From Polaromonas sp. (GTDB lineage: Bacteria > Pseudomonadota > Gammaproteobacteria > Burkholderiales > Burkholderiaceae_C): 56,564 bases of DNA. The stretch covers positions 1 through 56,564 of the forward strand of contig JAURWY010000001.1 of assembly GCA_030654695.1 (NCBI GenBank), in the 5' to 3' direction. Position 1 is the stretch's first letter; every line of letters starts with the position of its first letter. Under the pieces are notes generated by a model, which saw only the letters and a list, made by a program, of their open reading frames with translations, ran no database searches and was not told the DNA's origin. Below are positions 27,710 through 36,419 of the stretch, one piece after another. Position numbers and translations under genes: made by a program.

Positions 27710-29035
27710 GTGAGTTCTGCGCGGTCAAAAACAGAGTCCATCGCACTCAAGCTGTATGCCTTGCTGATGCAGGCGGCCACGCCCCTGCTGCGCCGAAAAT
27801 TAGCGCGCCGGGCGGTTGCCGAGCCGGGTTATGCCGTGGCTATCCCTGAGCGCTTTGGCATTTACCATCAGCCGCCTGAAACCAGCAGCGAGCTGGTCTG
27901 GGTGCATGCGGTGTCGCTGGGAGAGACGCGCACGGCCGCCATCTTGCTGCGCGCGTGGCGTGAAGCCTGTCCAGGTTTGCGCGTGCTGTTGACGCACGGT
28001 ACGGCCACGGGTCGTGCAGAAGGCGCCAGCTTGTTGCAGCTGGGCGATGTGCAGGTTTGGCAACCGTGGGACAGCCGGTTGGCGGTTGAACGTTTTCTGA
28101 CGCATTTCAAACCGCGCATGGGTGTCTTGCTGGAGACCGAGGTGTGGCCTCAACTCCTAGCGGCAGCCCAAGCAAAGCAAGTGCCGGTGGTGTTGGTCAA
28201 TGCACGTTTGTCGGCGAAGTCACTGGCCGGCGCTGAGCGCATGGCCTGGCTGGCGCGGCCGGCCTACCGTGTGCTGACCGCTGTGTATGCGCAGACCGAG
28301 GCTGACGCGCAGCGCTTGCAGCAGATCGGTGCCACCGTGGCCGGCGTCTTGGGCAACCTGAAGTTTGACGCCAAGCCGGATGCTGCGCAACAGGCCTTGG
28401 CGCGTCAATGGCGGGCACAGCATCAGCAGTCTGTGCTGATGCTGGCCAGCTCGCGCGAGGGTGAAGAGACCGAGTTTATTCGGCAACTGGTGGCGCAGGG
28501 CGTGCTGGGTGCGTCGGTCAACGGCCTTGGGCCGCGTTTGCGCGTGCTGATCGTGCCGCGACATCCGCAGCGCTTTGACATCGTGCAACGGTTGATCGAA
28601 CAACAAGGCCTGCGTGTGTCGCGCCGTTCCAGTTGGCCCGATGGTCCGGCACAGAGTGCCGCAGCTCAGCAGGCAGATGTTTGGCTGGGCGACACGCTGG
28701 GTGAGATGGCGCTGTATTACTCGCTCAGTGACTTGGCTTTGCTAGGCGGCAGTTTTGAAGCACTGGGCGGTCAAAATCTGATCGAGCCGGCGGCCTGCGC
28801 TTGCCCGGTGGTGATGGGGCCGCACACTTTTAATTTTGCAGAGGCTGCCGCCCTGGCGGAAGCCGAAGGGGCTGCCCACCGCGTGGTCGACATGGCCCAT
28901 GGAGTACAAAAGGCCTTAGCGCTGTTGCGATCACAGGTTGATTTGCAAGCTGCTGCGGTCGCGGCGCATCAATTTTCAGCGCGTCATGGCGGTGCAGCAA
29001 CGCGCACCGTTGAAGCGCTGACCTTACTTCACTAA
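27710..29035 (+). CDS. waaA: 3-deoxy-D-manno-octulosonic acid (Kdo) transferase
   Basis: WaaA adds Kdo to lipid IV-A at the inner membrane, an essential step of lipopolysaccharide synthesis. The roughly 441-residue sequence has an N-terminal membrane anchor (LKLYALLMQAATPLL), WVHAVSLGETRTA with the conserved Glu, ETEVWP, and a C-terminal GGSFEALGGQNLIEPAA donor-binding region. The start is unsure: GTG 27710 fits relatives best, and GTG 27692 or TTG 27668 (overlapping the previous stop) are possible. The 3' end overlaps the convergent TolC gene by 12 bases. Confidence 0.92.
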   Translation: MSSARSKTESIALKLYALLMQAATPLLRRKLARRAVAEPGYAVAIPERFGIYHQPPETSSELVWVHAVSLGETRTAAILLRAWREACPGLRVLLTHGTATGRAEGASLLQLGDVQVWQPWDSRLAVERFLTHFKPRMGVLLETEVWPQLLAAAQAKQVPVVLVNARLSAKSLAGAERMAWLARPAYRVLTAVYAQTEADAQRLQQIGATVAGVLGNLKFDAKPDAAQQALARQWRAQHQQSVLMLASSREGEETEFIRQLVAQGVLGASVNGLGPRLRVLIVPRHPQRFDIVQRLIEQQGLRVSRRSSWPDGPAQSAAAQQADVWLGDTLGEMALYYSLSDLALLGGSFEALGGQNLIEPAACACPVVMGPHTFNFAEAAALAEAEGAAHRVVDMAHGVQKALALLRSQVDLQAAAVAAHQFSARHGGAATRTVEALTLLH

Positions 29036-30367
29036 CAAGCCGTTGATGGCTTGCAGATCATCAGGCTTCAGCGTGCCGCTGGCTTGACGCAGACGCAAGC
29101 CACCGACCAGCACGTCGTAACGGGCGCGCGCCAGATCACGTTTGGTCTGGAACAGTTGGCTCTGCGAATTCAGCACGTCGATGTTGATGCGCACGCCAAC
29201 CTGATAACCCAGTTTGTTGGCGTCGAGCGCGCTTTGACTGGAGCGTTCGGCGGCTTCAAGCGCCTTGACTTGCCCTTGCCCCGAGACCAAGCCAAAGAAG
29301 GCGGTGCGCGTGCTCAGCGCAACGTTGCGACGCGCGCCTTCCAAGTCGGTACGTGCTTTGTCGCTGAGCGACAAAGTTTCACGAATGCGGTTTTGTGTGG
29401 CATAGCCGGCGAACAGCGGCACGTTGAAGTTCAAGCCGATGGCGGCGCTGGTGCTGCGCGTGCCGTTTGCGTTGGTGATTGTTCCGCTTGGATTGCGGCT
29501 GCCGTTGTAGCTGGCGACCAAGTCAAGCGTGGGCTTGTGGCCGGCTTCGGCTTTGTCAACCTCAAGCTTGGCAATGTCAAAGTTGCTTTGTGCCAGCCGG
29601 ATGCCGGGGTGTGCGGTTTCAGACTGCAGCACCCAGGCGTTGACATCGACGGGCACGACAGTGGGCAACACCAGGGGTGCCGCTAAGCCGCGCGGTAGTG
29701 TTTCGGCTTTGCCAACCAGTTGGTCGAGGGCTAATTTTTTCACGCGCAAATCATTTTCGGCGGCAATCTCTTGGGCCAGCACCAAGTCGTAGCGGGCTTG
29801 GGCTTCGCGCGAGTCCGTGATGGTGGCCGTACCGACTTCAAAATTACGTTGAGCGGAGGCCAGTTGCTCGGCCACCGCGGCTTTTTGCGCTTTGACAAAA
29901 GTCAGACTGTCTTGCGAGGCCAGCACGTCAAAGTAGGCTTGGCTGGTGCGCACGATGAGGTCTTGCTCGGCCGTGTCGAGTTGCGAGCGAGCCTGGTCGA
30001 GCTGTTTTTTGCCTTGCTCGTAAGTGGCCCAGTTGCCGGGTCGGTACAGCGGTTGCGATGCACTGAGGGTGGCCGTTTGCGTGTTGAATGAGCGGTTCAA
30101 TGCAGTTGCAGGGCTGATATCCAGATCAGTCAGCGTTGCACCGGCAGACAAACCCGCTGTTGGCAAGATGCTCGCTCGGGCTTGCTCGGCACGCGCCAGA
30201 TTGGCGTCGTACAGCAAGCGGGCCGACAAATAGCCCGCGTCAAAGGCGCGCGCCGACTCGTACAAGTCAATCAGACTTTGGGCTTTTGCCATTGGTGCAG
30301 CAGTGGCCAAGAGGCTGGCCAAGGCCAAGGTCAGCAGAGAAGGAGCGCGCATTTCTATTGTTCTCAT
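29024..30367 (-). CDS. TolC family outer membrane efflux protein
   Basis: This 447-residue protein has a signal peptide ending at MAKAQS (about residue 30) and two outer membrane factor repeats, each with long helices and a strand pair (ALNRSFNTQTATLSASQPLYRPG and SAAIGLNFNVPLFAGY). Trimers form the tunnel used by efflux pumps and type I secretion. A second ATG at 30352 is equally possible. It is last in a run of TetR, methyltransferase, rhodanese and TolC genes on one strand. Confidence 0.93.
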   Translation of the reverse strand: MRTIEMRAPSLLTLALASLLATAAPMAKAQSLIDLYESARAFDAGYLSARLLYDANLARAEQARASILPTAGLSAGATLTDLDISPATALNRSFNTQTATLSASQPLYRPGNWATYEQGKKQLDQARSQLDTAEQDLIVRTSQAYFDVLASQDSLTFVKAQKAAVAEQLASAQRNFEVGTATITDSREAQARYDLVLAQEIAAENDLRVKKLALDQLVGKAETLPRGLAAPLVLPTVVPVDVNAWVLQSETAHPGIRLAQSNFDIAKLEVDKAEAGHKPTLDLVASYNGSRNPSGTITNANGTRSTSAAIGLNFNVPLFAGYATQNRIRETLSLSDKARTDLEGARRNVALSTRTAFFGLVSGQGQVKALEAAERSSQSALDANKLGYQVGVRINIDVLNSQSQLFQTKRDLARARYDVLVGGLRLRQASGTLKPDDLQAINGLLVK

Positions 30368-30415
30368 GATGGTTCTGAAAAGTAAACGCAGTAGGCAAAA
30401 TAGCCGGGGTAAAAA

Positions 30416-30769
30416 TCAGTAGCGTGGCACCGAGGGGTCGATCTCATTCGACCAAGCGTCAATGCCGCCTTGCAGGTTCACGACCTCGGTGAAACCGTTT
30501 TGCACCAAGAAGTTGGCGACCTGCAAGCTGCGCATGCCGTGGTGACACAGACACGCGATGGGCTGCTCCGGGTCCAGCTCTGCCAGACGCGCAGGAACTT
30601 CACGCATGGGAATGATCATCAGCTTGAAGCCGTCTTCGCTGACGCAGGCGGTTTGTACTTCCCAGGGCTCACGCACGTCGAGCAGCACCGGTGTCACGGG
30701 CACGCTGGCGGTGGCGGCCACGCTGCCTACCCAACTCGAAAACTGGCTTGGAGAAACTTGCGGGATCAT
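30416..30769 (-). CDS. single-domain rhodanese
   Basis: This 117-residue protein has one rhodanese domain: LLDVREPWEV near 29, then the active-site loop CHHGMRS with Cys75, then NLQGGIDAW. The six-residue loop fits a sulfurtransferase rather than a phosphatase. No signal peptide is seen, so it is cytosolic. It lies 20 bases after the methyltransferase gene and 48 before tolC in the same operon. Confidence 0.92.
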   Translation of the reverse strand: MIPQVSPSQFSSWVGSVAATASVPVTPVLLDVREPWEVQTACVSEDGFKLMIIPMREVPARLAELDPEQPIACLCHHGMRSLQVANFLVQNGFTEVVNLQGGIDAWSNEIDPSVPRY

Positions 30770-30789
30770 GCTTGCCTTGAAGGAAAGAG

Positions 30790-31479
30790 TCAGAAACTGA
30801 ACTTCGATGGCTCAGGGAAATTCAGCAGGCGCGGGGCCACAGTATCCCAGGCTTGGGTGGTGCCAAAAGCCTGCTCGCCAGTGCGCGTGATCAAGGTGGC
30901 ACGCATCATCGGTTCTTCGCCGACGATGGCGCTCAGACGGCCGCCGACTTTGAGCAGCGCCAGCAATGGAGTGGGTACTTCGGCGACCGAGCCGCTCAAC
31001 ACGATCACGTCAAAGGGACCTTGCACGCCGGCTTTTTCAGCGGCGCCTGGGGCCAACAGGGCGCTGCCATCAAGTTGCAGCACTTCGACGTTGTAAAGAC
31101 CTGCTTTTTGCAAATTGGCACGGGCGCTTTGGGCCAGCGTTGGCTCCAGTTCAAGGCTGATGACTTGCTGCGCGCGGTGCCCTAGCAGGGCCGCCATATA
31201 GCCTGAGCCGGTGCCAATTTCCAGCACCTTTTCGTGCTTTTGCACGTTCAGATCTTGCAGAATGCGGGCTTCAACTTTGGGTGCCAGCATGCATTGGCTG
31301 GGGTTGCTGTGCGGCGGCAGCGGAATTTCCATGTCGGCAAACGCCAGAGACTTGTGCGCCAGCGGCACGAAGTCTTCACGCTTGACCACGGCCAACAGCG
31401 AAAGGACTTGGTTGTCCAGCACTTCCCAGGGGCGGATTTGCTGCTCGATCATGTTAAAGCGGGCTTGTTCGTAGTTCAT
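30790..31479 (-). CDS. protein-L-isoaspartate O-methyltransferase family protein
   Basis: This 229-residue S-adenosylmethionine-dependent methyltransferase has the PCMT layout: IEQQIRPWEVLD and REDFVP at the N terminus, then motif I EIGTGSGYMAALLG near 82. Family members repair isoaspartyl residues in aged proteins. Betaproteobacteria often carry this shorter variant beside tolC, and its exact substrate is not proven. It is the second gene of the TetR-led operon. Confidence 0.85.
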   Translation of the reverse strand: MNYEQARFNMIEQQIRPWEVLDNQVLSLLAVVKREDFVPLAHKSLAFADMEIPLPPHSNPSQCMLAPKVEARILQDLNVQKHEKVLEIGTGSGYMAALLGHRAQQVISLELEPTLAQSARANLQKAGLYNVEVLQLDGSALLAPGAAEKAGVQGPFDVIVLSGSVAEVPTPLLALLKVGGRLSAIVGEEPMMRATLITRTGEQAFGTTQAWDTVAPRLLNFPEPSKFSF

Positions 31480-31536
31480 GGTGCGGGGTGTCGTGCGTGG
31501 ATGAAAGAGATTGATTTTAACGATGGAGATGAGCGT

Positions 31537-32229
31537 TCAAGAAGAGAGCTTTGTCTTGACACCGCTTGGCTGGCTTTTTTCTAGGCCGTGCAACATCACT
31601 GCGGCTTGATTGGCGATGTAGGCGTCTGGATCGAGCGACACCTTGCCTTGCAGGCAGGCTCCCGAGTGCTTGGACAAAATCAGAAACATCATGGCAGCGA
31701 CCACGCCGTAGACCGCAAAGTCGAGGTCGACAGCGCGGAACTCGCCCCGGTCGATGCCGCGCTGCAGCACCCGGCGAATCAGCGCATGGCCCGGTTGCAC
31801 GACTTCATGTTGGTAAAACTCAACGATGTCCGGGAAGTGACCGCCTTCGCTGATCATCAGTTTGCTGATGCCTGATGCTTGGGTCGAGCCAATCCGGTGC
31901 CACCACGTGGTCATGCAGTGGTGCAGCATGTCGGCGGACGAACCTTCGTAGGTCAGGAACTCGGTATTCCATTCTTCGAAGCGCCCAGAAATATTTTCAC
32001 GCACCACGGCTTTGAAGAGTTCGTCTTTGCTCGGGAAGTACAAAAATACCGTGCCCTTGGAGACGCCTGCGCGCATGGCAACTTCTTCCATGCGGGTGGC
32101 GGCAAAGCCTTTTTCAACGAACAGGTCAAGTGCTGCCACGAGCAGTTCGCCCGGCCGCGCATCCTTGCGCCGCTCGCGTTTGGGCGCGCGGTCGGTGGCT
32201 GTGTCGGTGAAGGGTTTGGAGAGAGGCAT
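31537..32229 (-). CDS. TetR/AcrR family transcriptional regulator
   Basis: This 230-residue regulator has an N-terminal helix-turn-helix (about 26-70, with MEEVAMRAGVSKGTVFLYFPSKDELF) and a C-terminal TetR_C-like helical domain. A near-perfect palindrome lies 33 bases upstream. It heads the operon for the methyltransferase, rhodanese and TolC genes. This suggests it represses them and itself and responds to a toxic small molecule, which is inference. Confidence 0.93.
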   Translation of the reverse strand: MPLSKPFTDTATDRAPKRERRKDARPGELLVAALDLFVEKGFAATRMEEVAMRAGVSKGTVFLYFPSKDELFKAVVRENISGRFEEWNTEFLTYEGSSADMLHHCMTTWWHRIGSTQASGISKLMISEGGHFPDIVEFYQHEVVQPGHALIRRVLQRGIDRGEFRAVDLDFAVYGVVAAMMFLILSKHSGACLQGKVSLDPDAYIANQAAVMLHGLEKSQPSGVKTKLSS

Positions 32230-32261
32230 CTCACAGGCGCTGTCAAATTAAAAAAGACACG

Positions 32262-32285
32262 ATTACTGACTGATTGGTTAGTAAT
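32262..32285. promoter_or_regulatory. candidate TetR operator
   Basis: ATTACTGAC (32262-32270) and GTTAGTAAT (32277-32285) form a nine-base inverted repeat with one mismatch and a six-base centre. The size and place, just upstream of the TetR gene, are usual for autoregulation. Confidence 0.65.
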
Positions 32286-32335
32286 GTAGCGACTGGGCTG
32301 GGCGCGGTCAAGTCCTTGGTCTGAGCCCGTCAGCG

Positions 32336-33115
32336 TCAGCCTGTCACGCTGTGAAGTCGCAAGGCCAGCCACTCTCGCAACAGATGGCGCGAGGCCGTCA
32401 GCCCGTGTGCTGACGGGAGCCATTCAAGCAGTGGTCGCTCACTTTGTCGGACAAGGCCCATAGGCGCCGGCAGCACGGTGAAGCCAGCTTTCTCAAACAG
32501 CGCTTGGCTGCGCGACATGTGCCAAGCGTGGGTAACCAGCGCGATGTGTTGGATGCCAGCAGGGGCCAGCAAGTCACGCAGGCGAGCAGCGTTTTCGGCC
32601 GTGTCGCGGGATTGGCTCTCCGTCCAGCGCAGCTTTAGGCCGTGCTCTGCCGTGAAAACCTGGGCGGTGCTGGCTTCGCTGGGCACCTCTTGGCCGCTGT
32701 TGCTCCAGCCAACGCCACCCGCAAAGGCCAACGGCAAGCTGGAACGCTTAGCCAGCTGAATCGCGTAGCGCAGCCGCGCTGCCGTCGACGCGTTGGGCTG
32801 GGCCTGGCCGTACTCTGGGGCAGACGGCTGAACACCGCCGCCCAAAACAACAATGGCCTGCACGCCGGAGACGCCAAGTTGCGCCTGCTGCGAGGGCTCC
32901 AGCACGCTGACGGGCGGCAACACCCGCTGGGCCAACCAGACCGCGACAGCGTTGCAACTGAGCAGCCAAAGGGCCAGCAAACCCGTGACCATCAGCAGTC
33001 GACCAAAACTGTGACGCAGCCAGATCAGCCCGGCCGCCGCCAGCAACAGCGGTGAGGTGGGCGGCAACAGCAACGCTGCCGCGATGGCTTTGAACTCGCC
33101 GAGCGCGGGCATCAT
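32336..33115 (-). CDS. YdcF/ElyC/SanA family membrane protein
   Basis: This 259-residue protein has two N-terminal membrane segments (about 8-60) and a DUF218 domain with [11 protein letters not shown] near 90, SRDTAENA near 167 and [11 protein letters not shown] near 185. ElyC and SanA relatives act in envelope integrity and lipid carrier metabolism. The exact role here is unknown. ATG codons at 33115 and 33112 are both possible. It lies 24 bases after gcdH on the same strand and may be read with it. Confidence 0.88.
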   Translation of the reverse strand: MMPALGEFKAIAAALLLPPTSPLLLAAAGLIWLRHSFGRLLMVTGLLALWLLSCNAVAVWLAQRVLPPVSVLEPSQQAQLGVSGVQAIVVLGGGVQPSAPEYGQAQPNASTAARLRYAIQLAKRSSLPLAFAGGVGWSNSGQEVPSEASTAQVFTAEHGLKLRWTESQSRDTAENAARLRDLLAPAGIQHIALVTHAWHMSRSQALFEKAGFTVLPAPMGLVRQSERPLLEWLPSAHGLTASRHLLREWLALRLHSVTG

Positions 33116-33139
33116 GCTCGGCTCAGCAAAGGGTGGTCT

Positions 33140-34336
33140 TCAATAAAAAGCCTGCAAACCGGTTTGCGCGCGACCCAAGATCAAGGCGTGCACATCGTGC
33201 GTGCCTTCGTAGGTGTTGACGGTTTCCAAGTTGATCATGTGGCGGATGACGTGGTATTCGTCATGGATGCCGTTGCCGCCGTGCATGTCGCGCGCCATGC
33301 GGGCAATGTCCAGCGCCTTGCCACATGAATTGCGTTTGATGATTGAAATCATCTCGGGGGCATCTTGGCCTTCGTCCATCAAGCGACCCACGCGCAAGCA
33401 GGCTTGCAGGCCAAGTGCAATTTCAGTCTGCATGTCAGCGAGCTTTTTCTGGATCAGCTGGTTTTGTGCCAAGGGGCGGCCGAATTGCACGCGGTCCATG
33501 GTGTACTGACGAGCACGGAGCCAGCAGTCTTCAGCAGCACCTAAGGCCCCCCAAGCGATGCCGTAACGGGCTTTGTTGAGGCAACCGAAAGGGCCTTTGA
33601 GGCCGCTGACGTTGGGCAGAATGTTGGCTTCAGGCACAAAGACATCGTCCATGACGATCTCGCCGGTGATGGAGGCGCGTAAACTCATCTTGCCTTCGAT
33701 TTTCGGTGCGCTCAAACCCTTCATGCCTTTTTCAAGAATGAAGCCGCGAATGCTTTCTTGACCGCCAACCTTGCCGTCCGGGTCTTCGAGCTTGGCCCAG
33801 ACCACGAAGACATCGGCGATCGGGCTGTTGGTGATCCACATCTTGGCGCCCTTCATGATGAAACCGCCGTCAACAGGTTTGGCGCGCGTCAGCATGCTGG
33901 CCGGGTCAGAGCCGTGGTTGGGTTCGGTCAGGCCGAAGCAGCCGACCCATTCGCCAGTGGCGAGCTTGGGCAGGAATTTTTGCTTTTGCGCTTCGCTGCC
34001 ATAGGCGTTGATCGGGTGCATGACCAGCGAGCTTTGCACGCTGATGGCGCTGCGGTAGCCGCTGTCGACGCGCTCAACTTCACGGGCGATCAGACCGTAG
34101 GCGACGTAGCTCAGGCCGGCACAGCCGTAGCCTTCAATCGTCGAGCCGAGAAAGCCCATGGCACCGGCTTCGTTCATGATCTCGCGGTCAAAGGTTTCAT
34201 GGCGGGCGGCCATCAGCACGCGGGTCTGGAGTTTGTCCTGACAAAAATCATGAGCGGCTTCGACGATGGCGCGCTCATCGTCAGTGAGCTGTTGGCTCAG
34301 AAAAAACGGATCTTCCCAATTGAATTTGGCGGACAT
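33140..34336 (-). CDS. gcdH: glutaryl-CoA dehydrogenase
   Basis: GcdH oxidises and decarboxylates glutaryl-CoA to crotonyl-CoA with FAD, in lysine, tryptophan and aromatic-acid breakdown. The 398-residue sequence has [13 protein letters not shown] near 134, [13 protein letters not shown] near 167, and the catalytic glutamate in [17 protein letters not shown] at the C terminus, which separates GcdH from other acyl-CoA dehydrogenases. ATG 34336 has GGAAA upstream; ATG 34381 is unlikely. It is divergent from a LysR gene. Confidence 0.93.
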   Translation of the reverse strand: MSAKFNWEDPFFLSQQLTDDERAIVEAAHDFCQDKLQTRVLMAARHETFDREIMNEAGAMGFLGSTIEGYGCAGLSYVAYGLIAREVERVDSGYRSAISVQSSLVMHPINAYGSEAQKQKFLPKLATGEWVGCFGLTEPNHGSDPASMLTRAKPVDGGFIMKGAKMWITNSPIADVFVVWAKLEDPDGKVGGQESIRGFILEKGMKGLSAPKIEGKMSLRASITGEIVMDDVFVPEANILPNVSGLKGPFGCLNKARYGIAWGALGAAEDCWLRARQYTMDRVQFGRPLAQNQLIQKKLADMQTEIALGLQACLRVGRLMDEGQDAPEMISIIKRNSCGKALDIARMARDMHGGNGIHDEYHVIRHMINLETVNTYEGTHDVHALILGRAQTGLQAFY

Positions 34337-34411
34337 GACTTGTTTCCTTGAATATGACTGCAAAGTGTAGGGCCTGCCCAAAAGATGCTGGTTGGCCTGA
34401 ATGCGAAATTC

Positions 34412-34426
34412 GATTGTTCAACAATC
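34412..34426. promoter_or_regulatory. candidate LysR operator between gcdH and its regulator
   Basis: GATTGTT-C-AACAATC is a perfect seven-base inverted repeat with a one-base centre and contains a T-N11-A pattern. It lies between the starts of gcdH (34336) and the LysR gene (34480). Confidence 0.6.
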
Positions 34427-34479
34427 AAGAATAGCTGTCTAATATCAATTAACGATTCAACGATATATTTTTTGTATTT

Positions 34480-35370
34480 ATGGAATTTCGACATCTTCGC
34501 TACTTTTTGGTGCTGGCCGAGGAACTGCATTTCGGCCGGGCGGCGCGCCGTCTGGCTATTTCTCAGCCGCCGCTCTCATTGAACATCCAGCAGTTGGAGG
34601 CCTCAGTGGGCGCTCGCCTGCTGACGCGCAACAGCAAGTCGGTGCAACTGACGGCTGCGGGTCTGGCTTTTGTGCCGGCGGCGCGGGCTTTGTTGGAGCA
34701 GGCCGCGAGCGCCGCGAATCTGGCCAAAGATGTCGGTCAAGGCATGGCCGGCAGCCTGACGATTGGCTTTTCCGGGACCATGTTGTTCAGCGGTTTGCCG
34801 CTGATCTTGGCGAGTTTTCAGACGGGCCATCCCCGCTTGCGCCTGCTGCTCAAGGAGTTGAGTTCGAGTGAGCAATTGGTGGAACTGGCGCAAGGCCGGC
34901 TCGACCTCGGCTTTGTTCACACCACACGCGTGCCGCCTGAGTTGTCGCAAATTCGGGTGGCTAGCCAAGCTTTTGTCGGTTGCTTGCCGGCCGCCCATAC
35001 CTTGGCCGGGCAGGCCACGTTGGGGCTGGCGCAATTGCAGGGCGAGCCGTTTGCAGTGGTCTCCAAAACGGTGTCGCCGGACTACCACGAGCGCATTGTG
35101 GCGTTGTGTGCCGCGTCTGGCTTTGATCCGGAAATTCGCTACGAACTCAGGCATTGGCTGAGCGTGGTCTCGCTGGTGGCGCAAGGCATGGGTGTGGCGC
35201 TGGTGCCGGCGGCCTTGCAGCAGTCGGCGCTAGCCGGCGCGGTGTTTGTGCCGCTGCAAGAAGACACCGTTACCTATGAAACCCATTGCCTCTGGAAAAC
35301 CAGCCGGGACAGCCCGGCGCTGGCCGCTTTTGTCCATGCGGTGCGCACGAGTTTGCCGATGGCGACTTGA
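34480..35370 (+). CDS. LysR family regulator, probable regulator of gcdH
   Basis: This 296-residue protein has an N-terminal helix-turn-helix (MEFRHLRYFLVLAEELHFGRAA, LAISQPPLSLNIQQLE) and a ligand domain from about 90. The N terminus is of the BenM/CatM kind that senses aromatic-acid products. Its divergent place next to gcdH, with a palindrome between, suggests it controls glutaryl-CoA dehydrogenase in response to glutarate or a related acid (inference). Confidence 0.92.
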   Translation: MEFRHLRYFLVLAEELHFGRAARRLAISQPPLSLNIQQLEASVGARLLTRNSKSVQLTAAGLAFVPAARALLEQAASAANLAKDVGQGMAGSLTIGFSGTMLFSGLPLILASFQTGHPRLRLLLKELSSSEQLVELAQGRLDLGFVHTTRVPPELSQIRVASQAFVGCLPAAHTLAGQATLGLAQLQGEPFAVVSKTVSPDYHERIVALCAASGFDPEIRYELRHWLSVVSLVAQGMGVALVPAALQQSALAGAVFVPLQEDTVTYETHCLWKTSRDSPALAAFVHAVRTSLPMAT

Positions 35371-35421
35371 ACGCTGGCCGGGGGTTCGGCAGAATCAAAC
35401 TTCAATTCAACGAAAGATCTT

Positions 35422-35961
35422 ATGACCACATTGCCAACGATCACGCTGGGCGGCGGCTGTTTTTGGTGCACCGAGGCGGTGTTCGTCCAAGTGCGCGGCG
35501 TGACAGACGTCGAGTCGGGCTACAGCAACGGCCATGTCACGCAGCCGACTTACGAGCAGGTTTGCTCGGGCACGACCGGCCACAACGAAGTGGTCAAGCT
35601 GACCTATGACCCGACGCAGATCAGCCTGCGTGAGATTCTCGAAATTTTCTTCGTCATCCACGACCCGACAACGCTGAACCGGCAGGGCAACGATGCCGGC
35701 ACGCAATACCGCAGCGGCATTTACTGGTCGACACCCGAACAGGAAAAAGTGATTGACCACATGCTCAGCGAGATGAAAGAGGCCAAGTTGTTCAGCCAGC
35801 CGATCGTCACCGAGGTGCACCCCCTGACCAACTACTGGCCGGCCGAGGATTATCATCAAGACTTTTTTGAAAACAACCCGAATCAGGGTTACTGCGTCGC
35901 GGTGGCCGGCCCGAAGGTGGCGAAGTTTCGCAAGACCTTCACCGATCGCATCCGGCATTGA
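35422..35961 (+). CDS. msrA: peptide-methionine (S)-S-oxide reductase MsrA
   Basis: MsrA reduces S-methionine sulfoxide in proteins, repairing oxidative damage. The 179-residue sequence has the catalytic GGGCFWCTE with Cys13 and Cys16, SGYSNGHVTQPTYEQVCSG near 33, and FFVIHDPTTLNRQGND near 75. Length fits the cytosolic stand-alone form. It is 52 bases downstream of the LysR gene on the same strand. Confidence 0.96.
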   Translation: MTTLPTITLGGGCFWCTEAVFVQVRGVTDVESGYSNGHVTQPTYEQVCSGTTGHNEVVKLTYDPTQISLREILEIFFVIHDPTTLNRQGNDAGTQYRSGIYWSTPEQEKVIDHMLSEMKEAKLFSQPIVTEVHPLTNYWPAEDYHQDFFENNPNQGYCVAVAGPKVAKFRKTFTDRIRH

Positions 35962-35986
35962 CAGCATTGATTGAATTTAAACCAGC

Positions 35987-36343
35987 ATGAATTTCAGCGG
36001 TATCTCTCGACAAGTCATGGGCTTTTATTTAGCCCTGGCTTTGCTCATGGTGCCTCTGCTGGGGTTGATGCACGGCATCGGCCATGACCACGATCATGCC
36101 CATGCGTCGCTGAGCCAGCGATCCTCTCAACCAGGGTGGTCCAAAGCGCTGTTTGCCGACCATGAGTCAGCAGCAGACTGTTTGGTCTTCGACCAACTCT
36201 GCCACGCCGACGCGCTGCATTTTTTGCCACTCCCGGCCTTGCCAACGACATTGACAAGCGTTGTACTGGTGACGTTGGCGGGCGATTTCATCGCCCGCTG
36301 GGCTGCGCTGTATCAAGCACGCGGCCCCCCCTCGGCTCGCTGA
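35987..36343 (+). CDS. small His-rich exported or membrane protein, unknown
   Basis: This 118-residue protein has a hydrophobic N-terminal segment (about 11-29) that may be a signal or anchor. A His/Asp cluster (His29, then HDHDHAH at 33-39) follows, then Cys65, Cys72-His73 and a second hydrophobic stretch (about 85-102). The His-rich loop suggests divalent metal binding. It sits 76 bases before a ZnuD-like TonB receptor on the same strand, so a role in zinc uptake is inferred. No named family is recognised. Confidence 0.68.
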   Translation: MNFSGISRQVMGFYLALALLMVPLLGLMHGIGHDHDHAHASLSQRSSQPGWSKALFADHESAADCLVFDQLCHADALHFLPLPALPTTLTSVVLVTLAGDFIARWAALYQARGPPSAR

Positions 36344-36419
36344 ACTTCCCAAACTTCTGGTGCTTCTCCGCCTTAGGGCGGCGTGCCCGTTTTTGTTTTT
36401 GATTTCTTCGAAGCCTGTT

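Noticed and set aside
36368..36400. CCGCC-TTAG-GGCGG hairpin with T-rich DNA before the TonB receptor
   Set aside because: The stem is only five bases and the T run starts about nine bases later, so neither terminator nor riboswitch is supported.
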